21,616 bases of DNA. It comes from an uncultured Eggerthella sp. (GTDB lineage Bacteria; Actinomycetota; Coriobacteriia; Coriobacteriales; Eggerthellaceae). Both the position numbers and the translations under genes were made by a program. Under the pieces are notes generated by a model. It saw only the letters and a list, made by a program, of their open reading frames with translations, was not told where the DNA came from and ran no database searches. This document shows, piece after piece, positions 7,876 to 15,709 of this stretch. The DNA lies in contig URMQ01000018.1 of the NCBI GenBank assembly GCA_900548955.1, positions 1-21,616 on the forward strand. Direction: 5' to 3'. Every line of letters starts with the position of its first letter. Positions within the stretch are counted from its first letter, which is position 1.

Positions 7876-8610
7876 CTATGAACAAACGATATCCTGAGAA
7901 TCAAGAAATTTTCGCTCTTCAGCACTAATATTTGCCTTTTCCAACAAATCCGGACGCCAACGCTTAGTGCGAAGCAGGCTTTGTTCACGCCTCCACTGGG
8001 CGATACGAGCATGATGCCCTGAAAGCAATACATCAGGAACTTTCATTCCTCGAAATTCTGCAGGGCGCGTATAGTGCGGATATTCGAGTAAGCCATCATA
8101 GAAGCTTTCATCAACCGCGCTGCCTTCATCGCCTAATACACCATCAATGCGACGAACGACCGCATCAATAACCACCATAGAAGCAAGCTCGCCACTAGTA
8201 AGTACATAATCTCCAATAGAAATTACCTTATCAGCCAGCGAATATACACGCTCGTCAATACCCTCATAGTGGCCACAGATAAAAAAGAGGTGTGGTTTAC
8301 GCGCAAGTTCTAAGGTAAGCGCATCGTTAAATACTTCGCCTGTTGGAGAAAGAAAAATAACGTAGGGCTTTTCTTCGGCCGCTGCAAACAATTCATCAGT
8401 TGCTTCAAAAATGGGCTCGCACTTCATAACAAGGCCTTGCCCACCGCCGTATGGTTCATCATCGGTTGTTCGGTGTTTATCGTGCGTCCAATCACGTAAA
8501 TCATGCGCGGTGAAATCCAGGTAACCCTTTTCCTGAGCGATACGCATCATAGATTCATTCATGATTGAATCATAGCAATGAGGAAACACTGAAAGAGTTT
8601 CTATCTTCAC
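7876..8610 (-). CDS. trmD: tRNA (guanine-37-N1)-methyltransferase
   Basis: Methylates G37 next to the anticodon using S-adenosylmethionine, preventing +1 frameshifting. The 244 residues match the family. SPOUT (trefoil knot) motifs are in order: DDEPYGGGQGLVM at 50-62, LSPTGEVF at 87-94, CGHYEGIDERV at 112-122, SIGDYVLTSGELA at 131-143 and the C-terminal GHHARIAQWRREQ at 198-210. The catalytic aspartate is expected in VDESF (D167). The start is GTG (8608-8610), 9 bases after the rimM stop, with AGGGG overlapping that stop. It follows rimM as in most bacteria, so the two are co-translated from one message. Confidence 0.98.
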   Translation of the reverse strand: MKIETLSVFPHCYDSIMNESMMRIAQEKGYLDFTAHDLRDWTHDKHRTTDDEPYGGGQGLVMKCEPIFEATDELFAAAEEKPYVIFLSPTGEVFNDALTLELARKPHLFFICGHYEGIDERVYSLADKVISIGDYVLTSGELASMVVIDAVVRRIDGVLGDEGSAVDESFYDGLLEYPHYTRPAEFRGMKVPDVLLSGHHARIAQWRREQSLLRTKRWRPDLLEKANISAEERKFLDSQDIVCS

Positions 8611-8619
8611 GCCGCACCC

Positions 8620-9186
8620 CTAAAGATCCAATAAACCATCGGGAACAGATACATAGATGATGCGATCATCTTCGTCTATTTCATCAATAAAGGCATCCAC
8701 CACCGGAATGAGAACCTCAGAAAAAGATTTCTGATCCTCAGAAGATTTTTGGTTCTCAAAGGATTCTTGTTCCTCTAAGGGTTCTACCACCAACAAAGAA
8801 TGAGCAGGGTTTTCTCCAATACGAGCCACCGTGCCCAATTCTCCAAATACAGAATCCATCACCAAAAAGCCCACAACCTGCAGTTCACCAGATTCATCAA
8901 AATCATCAGGTAAATCTTCGGTACGCACTAAGCAATAATGCCCTTCAAGCTCTTCAGCATCACTGCGTGTAGTTACCTTTTCGAAATACACCAGATATTT
9001 TCTCGGAGCAGGATGCTCTATACGAGCAACTTTAGAAGAACGCGGAAAACGCAAAATTGGCGGCACAAACGTAACGTCCATACCTTCCGTAAGCAAAAAA
9101 GGAAGACCTTCTGTCGGTTTGACAGAAAGCCCTCCTTCTTTTGTTTTAGCGCTCAGTAGCGCAGCAATGTTCGTCCAAGAACCCAT
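8620..9186 (-). CDS. rimM: Ribosome maturation factor RimM (divergent, with repeat insertion)
   Basis: RimM binds ribosomal protein S19 and assists maturation of the 30S head. Identification rests on position between the KH gene and trmD, the PRC-barrel core GFLVMDSVFGELGTVARI at about 106-123, and the C-terminal VLIPVVDAFIDEID...PDGLLDL ending. The 188-residue protein is divergent at its N-terminus: the usual GxxGE loop is replaced by KEGGL near 17-20. Between strand LLVVE (131-135) and VLIP (158-161) lies an extra acidic/serine segment containing three copies of an ExQxSx hexapeptide. The ATG (9184-9186) has AGGAG 11 bases upstream, but both elements are buried in a hairpin. It follows khpA by 14 bases. 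Confidence 0.92.
   Translation of the reverse strand: MGSWTNIAALLSAKTKEGGLSVKPTEGLPFLLTEGMDVTFVPPILRFPRSSKVARIEHPAPRKYLVYFEKVTTRSDAEELEGHYCLVRTEDLPDDFDESGELQVVGFLVMDSVFGELGTVARIGENPAHSLLVVEPLEEQESFENQKSSEDQKSFSEVLIPVVDAFIDEIDEDDRIIYVSVPDGLLDL
8724..8777. repeat. Three-copy degenerate 18-bp tandem repeat inside rimM
   Basis: Three adjacent 18-bp units (8724-8741, 8742-8759, 8760-8777) read on the plus strand AAGATTTCTGATCCTCAG, AAGATTTTTGGTTCTCAA and AGGATTCTTGTTCCTCTA. In the minus-strand reading frame they encode EEQESF, ENQKSS and EDQKSF. The period is a multiple of three, so copy-number change would keep the frame. Confidence 0.85.
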
Positions 9187-9204
9187 AGCGTTATGGGCTC
9201 CTAG
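9175..9204 (-). promoter_or_regulatory. mRNA hairpin occluding the rimM ribosome-binding site and start codon
   Basis: On the minus strand CTAGGAGCCCATA (9204-9192) pairs along its whole length with TATGGGTTCTTGG (9187-9175): 13 pairs, three of them G-U, around an ACGC loop. The left arm holds the khpA stop (TAG) and the rimM AGGAG; the right arm holds the rimM ATG. The pairing is seen directly; the regulatory effect is inferred. Ribosomes finishing khpA would open the stem, giving coupled translation. Confidence 0.7.
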
Positions 9205-9455
9205 TCAATAATTTCTACCTCAACGGCGGTGCCGTTGCGCGAACCAGCTGCGCGACACAAGGTACGAATAGCCTTGATAACGCGACCTTGGCGACCAATT
9301 ACCTTACCTGCATCTTCTTCAGCAACAGTAATTTCAACCAAAACAGCGCCATCTTCAGTATCCGTTGAAGTAATTTCAACAGCTTCTGGGTCGTCCACCA
9401 AAGGAACAACCAAGGCTTCTACCAAGCTTGCAATATCTTCGCGGAAATCCGCCAT
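9201..9455 (-). CDS. khpA: KH-domain RNA-binding protein (KhpA family)
   Basis: Small RNA-binding protein of 84 residues, essentially one KH domain, with the GxxG loop GRQG inside VIGRQGRVIKAIR at about 53-65. In Firmicutes the family member KhpA pairs with KhpB/Jag and affects cell elongation and RNA processing; in Actinobacteria the gene sits between rpsP and rimM, as here. It starts at ATG 3 bases after the rpsP stop, without a convincing ribosome-binding site, so translation probably depends on ribosomes leaving rpsP. The N-terminal half is notably acidic. No other domain is present. Confidence 0.95.
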   Translation of the reverse strand: MADFREDIASLVEALVVPLVDDPEAVEITSTDTEDGAVLVEITVAEEDAGKVIGRQGRVIKAIRTLCRAAGSRNGTAVEVEIID

Positions 9456-9465
9456 GATTTACGCG
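9440..9465 (-). promoter_or_regulatory. Hairpin presenting the khpA start codon in its loop
   Basis: The minus strand reads CGCG-T-AAATC (9465-9456), loop ATGGCG, then GATTT-C-CGCG (9449-9440): nine pairs with one T/C mismatch. The khpA ATG opens the loop and the rpsP stop TAA lies in the left arm. The structure is visible in the sequence; a role in translational coupling is inferred. Confidence 0.5.
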
Positions 9466-9704
9466 TTCTTGCGCTCAGCCTCAATAAGGCGAGCAACAGT
9501 ATCGGTAGGCTTTGCACCATCAGCTACCCACTTATCAACCTTTTCAAGATCGATAGTTACAGCTGCAGGGGTGGTGCAAGGATTGTACGTACCAACCTGC
9601 TCAATATAGCGACCATCGCGACGAGCACGAGAGTCAGCTACAACGATACGATAATAAGGTGCCTTTTTAGCGCCGTGACGGGCGAGACGGATCTTGACTG
9701 CCAT
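9459..9704 (-). CDS. rpsP: Small-subunit ribosomal protein S16
   Basis: Ribosomal protein of the 30S body, needed for assembly. The 81-residue sequence begins with the classic MAVKIRLARHGAKKAPYYRI and continues with VVADSRARRDGRYIEQVGTYNP. Length and motifs are standard. A good AAGGAG ribosome-binding site sits 9 bases before the ATG, in contrast to the weak or hidden sites of the two genes that follow, which fits a much higher output of S16 than of KhpA or RimM. The 84 bases between ffh and rpsP contain an imperfect hairpin (CGACCCGAA with TTCGG-AAAA-GTCG) and TTGCTG/TAAAGA boxes, but no clear promoter. Confidence 0.98.
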   Translation of the reverse strand: MAVKIRLARHGAKKAPYYRIVVADSRARRDGRYIEQVGTYNPCTTPAAVTIDLEKVDKWVADGAKPTDTVARLIEAERKNA

Positions 9705-9788
9705 CGAGTTGTACTCCTTCTAAAACATTACACGCGACTTTTCCGAAATTCTTTACTCATTCGGGTCGCAAAACAGCAATTATTGATA

Positions 9789-11240
9789 TTACCTCTTAGA
9801 TTGAGAATCATCAAGACCACTCATCATGTCTTGCATCTTCTTCATATCCTTTATGGAAAGTCCCGCCATTCCAGGAACTCCCATCCTGCGTTTGCTGCTC
9901 TTTCCCTTCTTGCCTTTCCTGCCCTTCTTACCCTTTCGAGCATAGGCAGCTTCTTGTTGGTCCATCATACGACGAACCATTTTCTTTGTTTCGCTAAACT
10001 GCTTTAACAGCTGATTTACCTGATAAACCTTTACACCTGCACCCGCAGCAATTCGCGACTTGCGTGACCCATTTAATATTTCTGGATGCTCACGTTCGCG
10101 TTTGGTCATGGAATTAATAATAACGGTCATATCGTCAAGGGCATGTTCATTTACTTGACCTTCACGCATAGCCTTATCGCCACCGGGAAGTGCACTAACC
10201 AGCTTTTGAATACCACCCATTTTATTGACTTGCTGTTTCATAAGCAAAAAGTCATTCAAGGTTAAATTGCCCCGCGCCATACGCTCGGCTTCTTCTTCCT
10301 CAATTTCTTCCGCCTTAAGCTTAGAAGCAGTTTCAATAATGCTAACCACATCACCCATGCCCAAGATGCGTTTAGCCATACGATCTGGGTGGAATTCCTC
10401 TAAAGAATCCGGCTTTTCGCCCGACGAAATAAAGGAAATGGGTTTGCCCGTAACCTGCTTAATGGACAGCGCGCCACCACCACGAGCATCACCATCCATC
10501 TTGGACATAATGACGCCATCAAAATCAACACGATCGGCAAAAGCTTTAGCTACATTTACCGCATCCTGACCAGTCATAGCATCAACAACCATAAAAATTT
10601 GATCAGGCTCAACCGCATCTTTGATGGCTTGGGCTTCTTCCATCATTTCGTCATCGACATGCAAACGACCAGCGGTGTCCACGATAACCACATCACGAAG
10701 AGAATCAATAGCATCGCGAACGCCCTCTTTGGCAATAGCAACAGGGTCCTTGCTTTCCCCGCGATAAACACGAACACCAATTTCATCACCAAGTGTTTGG
10801 AGCTGATCAGCAGCAGCAGGACGATAAACGTCGCAAGCAACCAAAAGCGGATTGTGGTTTTTGCCCTTCAACAAATAGGCAAGCTTTGCTGCGGCAGTAG
10901 TTTTACCTGAACCCTGCAAACCAACCAACATGATGACGTTAGGAATACGACTCGAAAGCTGCAAGGGCGCATCTTCACGACCGAGCAATTCGGTCAATTC
11001 GTCTAAAACTACCTTCACGACATTTTGTGCAGGCGTAAGCGAATCCATAATTTCAGCCGTTAAGCAGCGTTCTTTTGTACGCTTAATAAACGACTTTACT
11101 ACCTTAAAATTAACGTCAGCTTCCAGAAGTGCCATGCGGATTTCTCGCATAGCAGAATCAATATCTTCTTCCGTAAGACGACCTTTGCTGCGCAGGCCAC
11201 TGAAAACTGATTGAAGTTTATCGGAGAGATTATCGAACAT
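9789..11240 (-). CDS. ffh: Signal recognition particle protein Ffh (SRP54)
   Basis: GTPase that binds signal sequences and 4.5S RNA and delivers ribosomes to FtsY at the membrane. The 483 residues comprise the N domain (1-95) and the G domain with GLQGSGKT (107-114), DVYRPAA (137-143), DTAGRLH (188-194) and SKMDGDARGG (246-255, usually TKLDGD). The methionine-rich M domain follows, from about residue 320. The C-terminal part carries an unusually basic stretch, RKGKKGRKGKKGKSSKRR, before GVPGMAG. The ATG overlaps the ftsY end by 11 bases, with AGGGG inside ftsY. Direct juxtaposition with the gene of its receptor suggests matched synthesis. Confidence 0.98.
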   Translation of the reverse strand: MFDNLSDKLQSVFSGLRSKGRLTEEDIDSAMREIRMALLEADVNFKVVKSFIKRTKERCLTAEIMDSLTPAQNVVKVVLDELTELLGREDAPLQLSSRIPNVIMLVGLQGSGKTTAAAKLAYLLKGKNHNPLLVACDVYRPAAADQLQTLGDEIGVRVYRGESKDPVAIAKEGVRDAIDSLRDVVIVDTAGRLHVDDEMMEEAQAIKDAVEPDQIFMVVDAMTGQDAVNVAKAFADRVDFDGVIMSKMDGDARGGGALSIKQVTGKPISFISSGEKPDSLEEFHPDRMAKRILGMGDVVSIIETASKLKAEEIEEEEAERMARGNLTLNDFLLMKQQVNKMGGIQKLVSALPGGDKAMREGQVNEHALDDMTVIINSMTKREREHPEILNGSRKSRIAAGAGVKVYQVNQLLKQFSETKKMVRRMMDQQEAAYARKGKKGRKGKKGKSSKRRMGVPGMAGLSIKDMKKMQDMMSGLDDSQSKR

Positions 11241-12150
11241 CGGTCATATCCCCTATCAGCGCACGAGCAAATTCATGCGCATCGAAATCCTGCAAATCAT
11301 CTATTCCTTCGCCGACACCAATTTTACAAATGGGAAGTTCCAACTCATGAGAAATTGCAAGAGCAATACCTCCCTTTGCTGTGCCATCAAGCTTAGTTAG
11401 CACAACGCCATCAAGATCGAGCGCTTTATCGAATTCTCGCGCTTGCTGAAGACCATTTTGTCCGGTGGTGGCATCAATAACCAACAACGTGGCAACAGGC
11501 ATATTAGAACGCTTACGCACAACCGAAACTACCTTTTGTAGCTCACGCATCAAGTCATTTGACGTATGCAAACGGCCAGCCGTATCAATAAGTACCAAAT
11601 TCGAATCCGCAGCCTCAGCACGTTCAATAGTTTCATAGCATACACTCGCAGGATCACTACCACGATCACGGCTTACAATTTCAACATCAGCGCGATTAGC
11701 CCATACCTCAAGCTGTTCAATAGCAGCAGCACGGAATGTATCGGCGCTACCAAGCAGTACTTTGCGACCCTGATCATGAGCCGCAGCTGCCACTTTTCCA
11801 ACCGTGGTAGTTTTACCCGAGCCATTTACACCAACAAACAAAATAAGCTGAGGATTCTCCTCAAAGTAGTCCACTTCCGCAGGAGTAAAGGTTTCAGCAA
11901 TTTGTTCGGTCAACATATCGAAAACTGCATACGCATCAGGTGCTGCCTTGCGACGTGCTTGATCACGCAACTCTTCTACAATTTCATCGGCAGCACTTGC
12001 GCCCAAATCTGCCAAAATGAGCGTTTCTTCAAGCGTTTCCCAAAATTCATCATCAACATCGGGACCACGATCAAGAAGAATATTCATCTGTTCTTTCAGA
12101 CGTTCGCGCGAACGGGAAAGACCAGCGTTTATTTTTTCAAAGAAGCCCAT
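11230..12150 (-). CDS. ftsY: Signal recognition particle receptor FtsY
   Basis: Membrane-associated GTPase that docks the Ffh-ribosome complex at the Sec translocon. The 306-residue protein is the short NG-only form: the long acidic A domain of E. coli is absent, and the amphipathic MGFFEKINAGLSRSRERL start probably provides membrane contact. G motifs are GVNGSGKT (107-114), DTFRAAA (137-143), DTAGRLH (189-195) and TKLDGTAKGG (252-261). The ATG immediately follows the smc stop codon (TAAATG), with GGAGG inside the smc end, so the genes are translationally coupled. It overlaps ffh by 11 bases at the other end. Confidence 0.98.
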   Translation of the reverse strand: MGFFEKINAGLSRSRERLKEQMNILLDRGPDVDDEFWETLEETLILADLGASAADEIVEELRDQARRKAAPDAYAVFDMLTEQIAETFTPAEVDYFEENPQLILFVGVNGSGKTTTVGKVAAAAHDQGRKVLLGSADTFRAAAIEQLEVWANRADVEIVSRDRGSDPASVCYETIERAEAADSNLVLIDTAGRLHTSNDLMRELQKVVSVVRKRSNMPVATLLVIDATTGQNGLQQAREFDKALDLDGVVLTKLDGTAKGGIALAISHELELPICKIGVGEGIDDLQDFDAHEFARALIGDMTDVR

Positions 12151-15100
12151 TTAGTCCTCCTTGCACTGAGCATTATCCAGTTTCTGGCTTACCACCTTGG
12201 TAATACCATCTGCTTGCATGGAAACACCGTATAGTATATCTGCTGATTCCATAGTGCGGCGCTGATGGGTAATCATTATGAACTGAGTTTGGTCGCGAAT
12301 GACATTGAGATAAGCAATTAGACGACGCAAGTTAGTATCGTCAAGCGCCGCCTCAACCTCGTCTAAGATATAAAACGGGGTTTGGCGAATACGATATACC
12401 GCAAACAACAACGCCATTGCTGTCATGGATTTTTCTCCACCAGAAAGCAGCGACATTTTCTTTACACGCTTGCCTATAGGTTGCGCATTCACATCAACGC
12501 CGGTGTGCTCCAAATCATCAGGATCAACCAACGACAAATGCGCATGACCTCCTGGGAATAAGGTTGAAAATATCTCCGAGAAATTATCGTTTACCTGTTC
12601 AAAGGTACGAACAAAATCCGTACGCATACGTTCATCAATTACATTCACAATACGCGCTAAAGACTTACGAGCAAGACGCATGTCTTCAAGCTGAGAAGAT
12701 AAATACTGGTAGCGCTCTTGTACTTCTTCAAATTCTTGAGCTGCATCAGGATTAATAGTTCCCATGTTTTTAATACGACGCTCAAGTGATGCACACTGTT
12801 CTTCAGCGAAACTACGATCTTGCAATTCTTCAAGAGAAAGAGCTTGCTCAAGCGGCGTTGCGCAGTCTTCAACAATTGCCTTAATGCCTGCATCTACCTG
12901 AATTTCTAAGCGACCCTTTTCAATACGAACATCCGCTAAACGAGCATTGCATCCTTCAAAACGTTGGTGAACTTCACGAGAAGCTCGGGTAGCTTCTGCA
13001 ATCTTGTCATGCAGTTCACGCGAAGCCTGCTGTTCTGTCTGAGATTCCTGTTCTAAACGCACAGAAAGAAGGGACGCCGCATCGGAAAGAGAAGCAAGCG
13101 TTGCCAAAAGTGCATCAGCCCTGTAAGCAGCACCACGAGCTATAGTAATACGCCTACTAGAAGCTTCATCTTCACGCGCTGAAGAAGCAATTTCTTGCTG
13201 TCGCGTTTGTTCCATGCGTTGAGCATACGCGAGTCGCTCCGATAAGCGCGCTGTTTCCAGACGTGCATCACTCACCTTTTCAGAAAGCGCCACAATACTA
13301 CGGCGAAGCGGAGATAAGGTGTTTTCCAATTCCGCAACACTGTCTTTATTAAGTGAAAGCTTGGCAAGAACCTCTGTGAGTTCCTGTTCAAGTTCATCAG
13401 AATCAGGTTGAGCCTTAGCCAAAAAAGCTTCGTTTTCTTTCTGTTCCTGTAGAAGCTTTTCTAATTCCTGAGATAGTTCAGCAACAGTACGGGCCGATTG
13501 AGTGGCATCTCTTTGTGCCGATTCGCTTCTACCTTTTAAGTTGGCAACCACCTCTGAGAGCTTCAAGGATTCAGTCTGAGCCGCACGCAACTGAGCTTCA
13601 AGAGTTTCGCTTTCCTGTTGTTTTTGCTCATATTCCACACCAGTAGCTTTTTCTCGAGCGCGAGCCTGCTCAAGGGCACGTCTGCGTGCTAGAGCGCTGT
13701 TGCTCTTCTCTTCTTCAGAACGATGAGCAACTACGATTTTCCCGCTAGGATATACCACTGCCCCATCTAGCGAAGCAATACGAACTGCAGCTTGGGCTTT
13801 ATGCTGAGTTTCAAGTGCAGCAGATAGCGTATCAACTACGTATACATCGCCTAACAGTGCTGCGATGCGATTTTGATAGGCAGGCTTTATTTCAAGTTCA
13901 TCGATAAGACGGCGATAGGACAACACACCAGTTTGAGCAATAGTATTTGAAAGAACATCGCCAAAAACAATAGCTTCACCATAGGACTGAGATTCAAGCG
14001 CTTTGCTTGCAAGTGCTTTAGCGCTTTCATTATTTTGCGCAAGCAAGCCATGAATATCATCGCCAAGCAGAAGCTCTACCAATACATCCAACTCCGAGGG
14101 AGCTTGAATGGCGTGAGTAAGCAACACCGAAGATTCATCGGATTCATCACGAGCATCTAACAGTTCTGCTAACAAAGGGTTGGAAGATTCACTTGCACGT
14201 TCTAATTCCTCTAGTGCGGTACGTTCAGCAGAAGCCTGTGTATACGTTTGGCGAGCTTGATCAAGCGCTTTTCTGCCCTGATCACGCGCAACTACAAGAC
14301 TATTGAGTTGCTCGCGCGCAGAAGCTTCTTTCAAACGCGCTTGTTCAAACTGCTCTGAAAGTTCTTCAGCGCTGCGTTTACTCTCTTCAGCCTGCGCCTG
14401 AGCAGCTTCTAGGCGTTTTTGTGCATCCGCCACATGGGCATCAATAACTTGCGCACGGGCACGCTTTTCAGACAAATTTTCGCGCAGCGCTTCCTGAGTT
14501 GCCTGAATAGTTTCTTGACGATGAATTAAACCACGCTGTTCTGACATAAGCGTATCAATTTGCTTGCGCAGTGCATTTCGTTGGTGTGTTTGGTTTTTAT
14601 GATCTGCCTCAAGAGCATCTAAAGAAGTTTGCGCTGCCGTATAGGCACTTTGCGCTTCAGCGGATGCACTGCGAGCCTGTTCAAGTTCTTTTTCTGCTGC
14701 CGCACGACGAACACGCCCTTCTTCAACAAAGCGCGCCAAACGCTCTGCTTCGGAAAGGAAACCGCTACGCTTTTCACGAACCACCATAGCCATGGAATTT
14801 AAACGCTCAAAGGCTGCTTGGGCGCGACGATAGCGATCGTTTAGTGTTGATTCTTGGCTACCCCGATCATGCAATGTTTGCTGCAGTTCATCTAAAGCTT
14901 TTTCTGTCTGTGCTAATTCTTCTTTAACCTGCTGTTGCTGATTGGTAAGCTCACTTTCCTGTGCAAGAGTGCTATCCCAGCGCTTTTGCAACACGCGTAA
15001 GTTGTCAACCGCAAGATGAAGCTTAACTTCCTGCAATTCAGCAGAGAGCGTTTCATAAGTGCGCGCTTTGCGCGCCTTACGTTCAAGCGGCTTTAACTGA

Positions 15101-15699
15101 CGCTCAACTTCTGCAGTGATGTCATGAACACGATCTAAATGAGCATCCATTTGAGCTAATTTGCGTTCAGATTTAGCTTTACGCTCTTTATGTTTTAGAA
15201 TGCCCGCCGCTTCTTCAATTAAAGCACGACGGTCTTCTGGACGCGAAGATAAAACTGAATCCAAATTACCCTGAGAAATGATGGAATTAGTGCCTGTGCC
15301 TAAACCGGAATCATGCAGAATATCTAAAACATCCATTCGGCGAACAACGTTGCCATTAATAAGATATTCGCTTTCCCCGCTGCGATACATTCGCCTGCCA
15401 ATGGAAACTTCAGCGAAATCAACAGGAAGCGTTCCGTCTGAATTATCCAGCAATAATTCAACTTCGGCTACTGATACAGGTTTACGAGCAGAAGAACCAG
15501 CAAAGATAACATCTTCCATAGACTGGCCACGCAAATTTTTTGCATTACGCTCACCCAAAACCCAAAGCACCGCATCTGAAATATTAGATTTACCTGAGCC
15601 ATTAGGACCAACAATAGCAGCCACACCAGGCTCGAACTTCATAACAGTACGATCTGCAAAGGACTTGAAACCCTTTAGAGTAAGTGACTTCAGATACAC
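12151..15699 (-). CDS. smc: Chromosome segregation/condensation protein SMC
   Basis: Dimeric ATPase that extrudes DNA loops and, with ScpA/ScpB (not in this window), organises the chromosome. The 1182 residues show Walker A GPNGSGKS (31-38), a first coiled coil (about 170-505), hinge (about 510-660), a second coiled coil, the ABC signature LSGGEK (1085-1090) and Walker B FYILDE (1109-1114). The start is GTG (15697-15699), 10 bases after rnc, with AAGGGG upstream. MYLKSLTLKGFKSF is the standard beginning. The hinge is divergent: the usual glycine pair closing the domain (SGxxTGG) appears as SGKIVVA. The coiled coils are rich in Ala, Glu, Gln and Arg. Confidence 0.97.
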   Translation of the reverse strand: MYLKSLTLKGFKSFADRTVMKFEPGVAAIVGPNGSGKSNISDAVLWVLGERNAKNLRGQSMEDVIFAGSSARKPVSVAEVELLLDNSDGTLPVDFAEVSIGRRMYRSGESEYLINGNVVRRMDVLDILHDSGLGTGTNSIISQGNLDSVLSSRPEDRRALIEEAAGILKHKERKAKSERKLAQMDAHLDRVHDITAEVERQLKPLERKARKARTYETLSAELQEVKLHLAVDNLRVLQKRWDSTLAQESELTNQQQQVKEELAQTEKALDELQQTLHDRGSQESTLNDRYRRAQAAFERLNSMAMVVREKRSGFLSEAERLARFVEEGRVRRAAAEKELEQARSASAEAQSAYTAAQTSLDALEADHKNQTHQRNALRKQIDTLMSEQRGLIHRQETIQATQEALRENLSEKRARAQVIDAHVADAQKRLEAAQAQAEESKRSAEELSEQFEQARLKEASAREQLNSLVVARDQGRKALDQARQTYTQASAERTALEELERASESSNPLLAELLDARDESDESSVLLTHAIQAPSELDVLVELLLGDDIHGLLAQNNESAKALASKALESQSYGEAIVFGDVLSNTIAQTGVLSYRRLIDELEIKPAYQNRIAALLGDVYVVDTLSAALETQHKAQAAVRIASLDGAVVYPSGKIVVAHRSEEEKSNSALARRRALEQARAREKATGVEYEQKQQESETLEAQLRAAQTESLKLSEVVANLKGRSESAQRDATQSARTVAELSQELEKLLQEQKENEAFLAKAQPDSDELEQELTEVLAKLSLNKDSVAELENTLSPLRRSIVALSEKVSDARLETARLSERLAYAQRMEQTRQQEIASSAREDEASSRRITIARGAAYRADALLATLASLSDAASLLSVRLEQESQTEQQASRELHDKIAEATRASREVHQRFEGCNARLADVRIEKGRLEIQVDAGIKAIVEDCATPLEQALSLEELQDRSFAEEQCASLERRIKNMGTINPDAAQEFEEVQERYQYLSSQLEDMRLARKSLARIVNVIDERMRTDFVRTFEQVNDNFSEIFSTLFPGGHAHLSLVDPDDLEHTGVDVNAQPIGKRVKKMSLLSGGEKSMTAMALLFAVYRIRQTPFYILDEVEAALDDTNLRRLIAYLNVIRDQTQFIMITHQRRTMESADILYGVSMQADGITKVVSQKLDNAQCKED

Positions 15700-15709
15700 A
15701 GAGTACCCC

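Noticed and set aside
9705..9788. Promoter or ribosomal-protein leader between ffh and rpsP
   Set aside because: TTGCTG and TAAAGA at 18-base spacing are too weak to call, and the hairpin has a four-base bulge. I do not match it to a known leader family.
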